Shown here: positions 60,118 to 64,000 of the stretch, piece by piece | How the letters are laid out: every line of letters begins with the position of its first letter | Numbering within the stretch: position 1 is the first letter of the stretch | Assembly: GCA_964496875.1 (NCBI GenBank) | Contig: CAZCBH010000014.1 | Coordinates: forward strand, 16,475 to 80,474 | Source: RI-106 sp964496875 | GTDB taxonomy: Bacteria; Cyanobacteriota; Vampirovibrionia; Obscuribacterales; Obscuribacteraceae | Length of the DNA: 64,000 nucleotides | Direction: 5' to 3' | The notes under the pieces: model-generated | Told to the model about the DNA's origin: nothing | The model's database searches: none | What the model saw: only the letters and a program-made list of their open reading frames with translations | Position numbers and translations under genes: made by a program

Positions 60118-61719
60118 TCAAGCTTTTGAAATCAATGCCTTGACTTCAGAAAGACTGTTAGCTTCCTGAGCCGGTTTGTCTTTTCGCCAGCGGCTCATCC
60201 GGGGAAATCTAACGGCGATCCCTGATTTGTGCCGATTCGACTCTTGAATGCCTTCAAATGCCAGTTCGAAAACGAGCTCCGGTTTGACCACCCGCACCGG
60301 ACCAAAACGTTCTAAAGTGTTCCGCTTCACAAAAGCATCGACCTGGCGAATCTCTTCGTCGGTAAGCCCGGAATATGCTTTTGCAAAAGGGACCAGTTTG
60401 TCCTCTTCCCAGACGGCAAAAGTATAGTCGCTATAAAGACTGGCGCGTCTACCGTGCCCTCGCTGGGCATAGATAAGCACCGCATCGATAGAATAAGGGT
60501 CGACTTTCCACTTCCACCAGTCACCGCGCTGACGTCCGACTCTATAGGGTGACTGCAGTCGCTTCAACATCAGACCCTCAACCGCTCCTTCGGCCCGGCT
60601 ACGGCTGCCCTGCCTGAGATCAATCAACTCTTCCCAGGAAGCGAAATCTAAAGAAGGGCTGACCATGAAGCTATCTTGAACGAAACCGCCAGTGGTGATC
60701 TGCCTGAGCAAAGCTCTCCTCGACTCCAGAGACTTTTCTCGTATGTCTTCTCCGTCAAACTCAATCAGATCATATGCCATCATAGCCACGGGAGCCTCTT
60801 TCAATAGAGTTTTCCCGACTCGTTTTCGGCCCAGTCTGCGTTGCAATGTAGAGAACGGCATAACCCGCCCGTCACTCCAGCAGATTATTTCGCCATCGAT
60901 GACGGTGCCATCGGGAAGACTTCGAGCCGCTGACGCCAGCTCAGGGAACTGTTCCGTTACCAGCTCCTCTCCCCGGGACCAGATATAGGTCTCTGCCCGG
61001 CGACGCACCAACTGAGCTCTGATACCATCCCACTTCCATTCGGCAGACCAGCTGGACGGCTCGCCCAAATCGGCAGGGTGCCCCTCCAGTGGATGGGCAA
61101 GATAGAAAGGATAGGGACGACTGCGGTCGGTGTCATCGGTCTTATCTGCAATCAGGGCTAAATAAAATTCAGGTGTCGCCTCCCATTGACCCATTAAGCG
61201 ATGAGCAATGACCTGGGGATCTAAGGAAGCCACTTTACCCAGAGCACGGGTGACAAGGCTCTGGGAGACGCCAACTCTAAAAGCTCCGGTCAAAAGTTTG
61301 TTGAATATAAATCGCTGACCGGCATCCATTTGATCCCAGGTAGAGAGGATGCTAGCTCTGGTTTCGCTCTCAGAAAGACCGCGCAGCTGGAGCAGTTTCT
61401 CACTGACAACCAGGTGCAAAGGCATATCCAGACTTCGGTGACTCTCAGGCAAAATCAAAGCGATGGTCTCGGCCAGATCGCCGACCGAGTCATAGCACTC
61501 TGCAAACAACCAGTCGCTCATACAGGCAACCTCAGCCGCCCAGGCTCTAAGCAGCGAGGTCTTGACGAGGCGGCGCGGCTTCTTTCCGCAGAGGAAGTAA
61601 ACTGCCCAGGCCGCATCCGCATTGTCGGCGACTTCAAAATAAGACACTAGCGCATCCACCTTCTCGGTGGTTTTGGTAGTCTGATCAAGCTGCATATAAA
61701 GTCGTGTGAAGCTTTGCAC
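60118..61719 (-). CDS. ATP-dependent DNA ligase (repair-module type)
   Basis: The 533-residue protein has the helical DNA-binding domain, the adenylation domain with nucleotidyl Lys229 in EWKWDGIRAQL, and the OB domain with KWKVDPYSIDAVL. It matches the bacterial ligases found beside PdeM, a beta-lactamase-fold exonuclease and an Lhr-like helicase. The ligase seals nicks in DNA using ATP. Four genes in this order on one strand make up the ligase-associated repair module. It begins three bases after the exonuclease stop. Confidence 0.93.
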   Translation of the reverse strand: MQSFTRLYMQLDQTTKTTEKVDALVSYFEVADNADAAWAVYFLCGKKPRRLVKTSLLRAWAAEVACMSDWLFAECYDSVGDLAETIALILPESHRSLDMPLHLVVSEKLLQLRGLSESETRASILSTWDQMDAGQRFIFNKLLTGAFRVGVSQSLVTRALGKVASLDPQVIAHRLMGQWEATPEFYLALIADKTDDTDRSRPYPFYLAHPLEGHPADLGEPSSWSAEWKWDGIRAQLVRRRAETYIWSRGEELVTEQFPELASAARSLPDGTVIDGEIICWSDGRVMPFSTLQRRLGRKRVGKTLLKEAPVAMMAYDLIEFDGEDIREKSLESRRALLRQITTGGFVQDSFMVSPSLDFASWEELIDLRQGSRSRAEGAVEGLMLKRLQSPYRVGRQRGDWWKWKVDPYSIDAVLIYAQRGHGRRASLYSDYTFAVWEEDKLVPFAKAYSGLTDEEIRQVDAFVKRNTLERFGPVRVVKPELVFELAFEGIQESNRHKSGIAVRFPRMSRWRKDKPAQEANSLSEVKALISKA

Positions 61720-61722
61720 CGG

Positions 61723-62718
61723 CTACTCGCCCCCGTTCTCGTCGGCAGCAAACTCTGTGGTCAGGGTCCTGGCATCAAGCCCTTTTTCAGTCAGGCAACG
61801 CACCATGGCCGAGGTATAACCGTGGGTGAGCAGCACGGTGGCAGCACCACTACTTTCTATGGCAGTATGGAGACCTCGCCAGTCGGCATGATCAGAGAGA
61901 ACAAAACCCCTGTCCACAGCTCGACGCCGTCTTGCCCCTCTTATTCTCATCCAGCCAGAAGCGAATCCGGTTGATACCGAACCGAATTTCTTTATCCAGG
62001 CAGACTGTTGCGCAGACGGTGGCGCCAGTATCAGCGCTCCGCGCCAATCCTCCTTTTTCTCACCGCTTACCCGATGGGTAACAGGCAGTGGCACCCCGAC
62101 CTCTCGATAGATCTCGTTGATATTCTCGACCGCTCCATGGGTATGAATACTACCGATTGAAGAATCGATCCCAAGCAGCACTCTCTGGGCTTTACCCAGA
62201 GAGTAGACAAAAAGAATAGAGGTCTTGCCCTGATCTCTATTGGCGCACCACCAGCGGTTTATCTCAGAGAAAACGCTCTTGCTGTCGGGCCATTGATAAA
62301 TTGGTAAGCCGAACGTGGACTCGGAGATAAATGTATGACAGGCAACGGGCTCGAAAGGAAGACAGGTAGGATCCGGATCTGTCTTGTAATCACCGGAAAC
62401 TACAAAAGCCTCTCCTTTATACTCTACCCTTATCTGGGCAGAGCCCATTATATGACCGGCAGGATGGAAGGATACGCTGACACCGTTTATGGTTATAGTC
62501 TCACCGTATTCGGTGGTCTCAATACGGGCATCCTCACCCAGACGCAGCCTCATTACCGGTGCACTATCAGCCTGGCACAAATAGCTGCGACTGCCCGGTC
62601 TGGCGTGATCCGAGTGGGCGTGGGTAATGAGAGCGCGATCTACCGGCCGCCATGGGTCGATGAAAAAATCCCCGACTTCGCAATACAGTCCCGAATCGCT
62701 TAATTTGAGCAGTTCCAT
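61723..62718 (-). CDS. Ligase-associated exonuclease (metallo-beta-lactamase fold)
   Basis: This 331-residue protein carries the HxHxDH metal motif as HAHSDH at 33-38 and later ligands in HPAGHIMG and SGDYKTD, followed by the beta-CASP-like HADWRGL and LTHGYTS. It matches the exonuclease of the ligase-associated module. I chose the ATG at 62718, because the conserved core begins right there and it overlaps the PdeM stop by one base (TGATG). A longer frame open to 63033 adds 105 residues that overlap pdeM in another frame and lack family character. Confidence 0.88.
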   Translation of the reverse strand: MELLKLSDSGLYCEVGDFFIDPWRPVDRALITHAHSDHARPGSRSYLCQADSAPVMRLRLGEDARIETTEYGETITINGVSVSFHPAGHIMGSAQIRVEYKGEAFVVSGDYKTDPDPTCLPFEPVACHTFISESTFGLPIYQWPDSKSVFSEINRWWCANRDQGKTSILFVYSLGKAQRVLLGIDSSIGSIHTHGAVENINEIYREVGVPLPVTHRVSGEKKEDWRGALILAPPSAQQSAWIKKFGSVSTGFASGWMRIRGARRRRAVDRGFVLSDHADWRGLHTAIESSGAATVLLTHGYTSAMVRCLTEKGLDARTLTTEFAADENGGE

Positions 62719-63401
62719 CAACTCCCCGCTCTTGTTCCCTGTTCCTGAAATTTTATCACCGCCTCTTCGGTGACCGCGTAAACGGCTACAGCCTTTGAAG
62801 AATCGATGGTACTGCTTCCGGTGAATCGTCCGAAAGCCGGAAGCACCAGCAGATTGCGCTCCAGATAGAAGCAGGGCAATCGCTCCGATTGACCTCCCTT
62901 GCCAAAGAGTCTCACAGCAGGGTGCAAGTGCCCGCAGATAGTAGGCTTCATTCTCCTTTTGGTAGCCGGCGGATGGTGCCGAAGCGCTATCGGTCCTTCC
63001 ATTATAGAATCGCCGCAGCACTCGAACCTCCAACAGTCAGGAACTTCACCGCTACTCTTCTCGTGATTGCCTTCGAGCAACCTGACCCGAAGCTCCGGGT
63101 GCTGCTCGCGCCAGCGTAGAATTTTTTCGATAGTATGTCCGGTCATTCCCAACCTGGCATGCTGAAAATCACCAAGCAAAATAAGGACTCTGGCATCGGT
63201 TCGTATAATAGCCCGGGAGAGCCTCTTCAAATCGGCATCCACCACCGACTCCGGCACTGGGATTCCAGAAAGCCTGAAGGTGGTATCTTTGCCGACATGA
63301 ACATCGGCGGCAAGAAGGGCCGCCCTTGCAGGCCAGTAGATTACTCGCTCTGCCATGAGCAAGAGCTTCTCTCCGGCAAATTCTATGTCTTGATCTTGCA
63401 A
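62718..63401 (-). CDS. pdeM: Ligase-associated metallophosphoesterase (PdeM-like)
   Basis: The 227-residue protein is a calcineurin-type phosphoesterase: ADVHVGK (Asp33, His35), LLGDFQHARLG, LEGNHE and CGHLHP supply the two-metal site. PdeM proteins belong to the ligase-associated repair module and are reported as nucleases/phosphodiesterases. The start overlaps the helicase stop by 19 bases, so it is translationally coupled. The next gene overlaps its stop by one base. Confidence 0.9.
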   Translation of the reverse strand: MQDQDIEFAGEKLLLMAERVIYWPARAALLAADVHVGKDTTFRLSGIPVPESVVDADLKRLSRAIIRTDARVLILLGDFQHARLGMTGHTIEKILRWREQHPELRVRLLEGNHEKSSGEVPDCWRFECCGDSIMEGPIALRHHPPATKRRMKPTICGHLHPAVRLFGKGGQSERLPCFYLERNLLVLPAFGRFTGSSTIDSSKAVAVYAVTEEAVIKFQEQGTRAGS

Positions 63402-64000
63402 TTAACTCTCCTCGAACCAGCATAAAGAGATCTGGCGTGTTTAGCCATCGCCATCTGCATCCTTGCCACTCTAGTCTCGAAACGCTCCGAAGAGAGCTTC
63501 TCTCTCAATCTATCGACAAGGAGGGGGAAAGAGAGAGGCGATGGCTTATCTAATTGAATCAGGACAAATGAAGATGAGCGAATTCTCTCGAGGGCTTTGA
63601 TCAGCCTGGTCGACTCGAGCTGACCGGCAAGCAATTCTCTTCTTGCTTGAAGCAATAAAAGATTCTGGGGATCGTACTCTTTGAAGACATCGAAGAATAA
63701 TTCCGAAGAAGCCTGAATCTGCCTTGTGGACTTACCGGCACCAGGATAGCCTTGAAAAACAAGTCCGGCCACCCTGGCAATTTCACGAAAGTGTCGGCGA
63801 GCCATTTCGGTGGCGTTTATGCTTTTCAGAATCTCTTCGTCGAGATCATCACCACAGAATAGATCACGGAGTCTATTCAAATCCAACTCAATTCTTGTCG
63901 GGCTGAGCAGCTCGAATCCATAATCGTTTACCGAAATCGTAAAAGTGGTCTCCTCCTGCTGGCAGATTCGATAGGCTATCAGGGCAGAGAGACCCTCGTG
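63383..64000 (-). CDS. Lhr-like DEXH helicase of the ligase-associated module (C-terminal end, partial)
   Basis: The frame is open from the right edge of the window to the TGA/TAA-type stop at 63383, giving 205 visible codons. The visible part begins HEGLSALIAYRICQQ and continues TISVNDYGFELLSP, then LFQGYPGAGKSTRQIQASSELF, matching the C-terminal domain of the ligase-associated DEXH helicase, not the motor domain. It lies first of the four-gene operon in this window. The motor domain should be beyond the edge. An internal TTG at 63886 is not a true start. Confidence 0.85.
   Translation of the reverse strand, partial: HEGLSALIAYRICQQEETTFTISVNDYGFELLSPTRIELDLNRLRDLFCGDDLDEEILKSINATEMARRHFREIARVAGLVFQGYPGAGKSTRQIQASSELFFDVFKEYDPQNLLLLQARRELLAGQLESTRLIKALERIRSSSFVLIQLDKPSPLSFPLLVDRLREKLSSERFETRVARMQMAMAKHARSLYAGSRRVNCKIKT

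Noticed and set aside
61723..62718. Exonuclease as a metallo-beta-lactamase antibiotic-resistance gene
   Set aside because: The beta-CASP-like features and repair-operon position argue for a nuclease.
62719..63033. A longer N-terminus for the exonuclease gene
   Set aside because: It overlaps pdeM in another frame, and the conserved domain begins exactly at the ATG at 62718.
1..64000. tRNA or rRNA genes
   Set aside because: I scanned for T-loop and anticodon-arm-like patterns and rRNA signatures and found none that held up; stray GGTTCGAA-type strings are inside coding genes.
1..64000. CRISPR arrays or insertion sequences
   Set aside because: No regularly spaced repeats, transposase genes or terminal inverted repeats were seen.

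Overview
The window is about 64 kb of dense bacterial chromosome of roughly balanced base composition, with long minus-strand operons and a few divergent or convergent joints. I see no rRNA, tRNA, CRISPR array, insertion sequence or phage gene. The mix of genes suggests a free-living, envelope-rich, signalling-rich bacterium: several two-component systems, Ser/Thr kinases with leucine-rich or TPR tails, FeS photolyase, GTP-type PEP carboxykinase, glutaminyl-tRNA synthetase, type I IPP isomerase, and the ligase-associated repair module. An Obscuribacterales/Melainabacteria-like lineage would fit, but this is inference from overall character; no marker gene in the window settles it.

Layout. 1-9 kb: an SUI1/YciH protein fused to a dead phosphatase-like domain, PEP carboxykinase, a 2OG-Fe(II) oxygenase, a cystathionine beta-synthase-type enzyme, GlnRS, an MscS channel and a hemerythrin protein. 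9-20 kb: a protein with three thioredoxin-like repeats, an exported amidohydrolase, a cupin, a three-gene phosphorelay (REC, CHASE3-GAF-PAS kinase, REC-Hpt-REC-REC-GGDEF), then a gamma-family transsulfuration enzyme with a DJ-1/PfpI protein. 20.0-22.3 kb: an AT-rich islet with an adenine methyltransferase and a probable PD-(D/E)XK endonuclease. 22.3-28.0 kb: a translationally coupled operon of a lysine 2,3-aminomutase homologue, two D-Ala-D-Ala-ligase-like ATP-grasp enzymes and a GNAT-HDAC-GNAT fusion, which looks like a pathway for a beta-amino-acid conjugate. 28-38 kb: small membrane proteins, a kinase with leucine-rich tail, a divergent kinase/regulator pair, an ion transporter with a UspA-like protein, and a CoA-disulfide reductase-rhodanese. 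38.4-41.9 kb: three tandem COG4637-like ATPases.

41.9-51.4 kb, all minus strand, is the most intriguing block: PqqD-like protein, CarB-like ATP-grasp enzyme interrupted by an in-frame TAG, a fold-III PLP decarboxylase, a urea-transporter/M23-peptidase fusion, a BaeS-like kinase and OmpR-type regulator, then an FlbD-like/VOC/TrxR-like trio and folE. Direct repeats of the GTTCAT-N5-GTTCAT type lie 50-77 bp before the first ATG of each of the three transcription units in this block, so the local regulator probably controls all of them. I propose it as a regulated, undescribed peptide or amino-acid conjugate system.

51.4-64 kb: a PafA-like phosphatase, a NUDIX hydrolase, a decayed Ser/Thr kinase next to an intact 898-residue kinase, a DUF1028 protein, an FeS-type photolyase, IPP isomerase, and the DNA repair operon helicase-PdeM-exonuclease-ATP-dependent ligase, whose helicase runs off the right edge.
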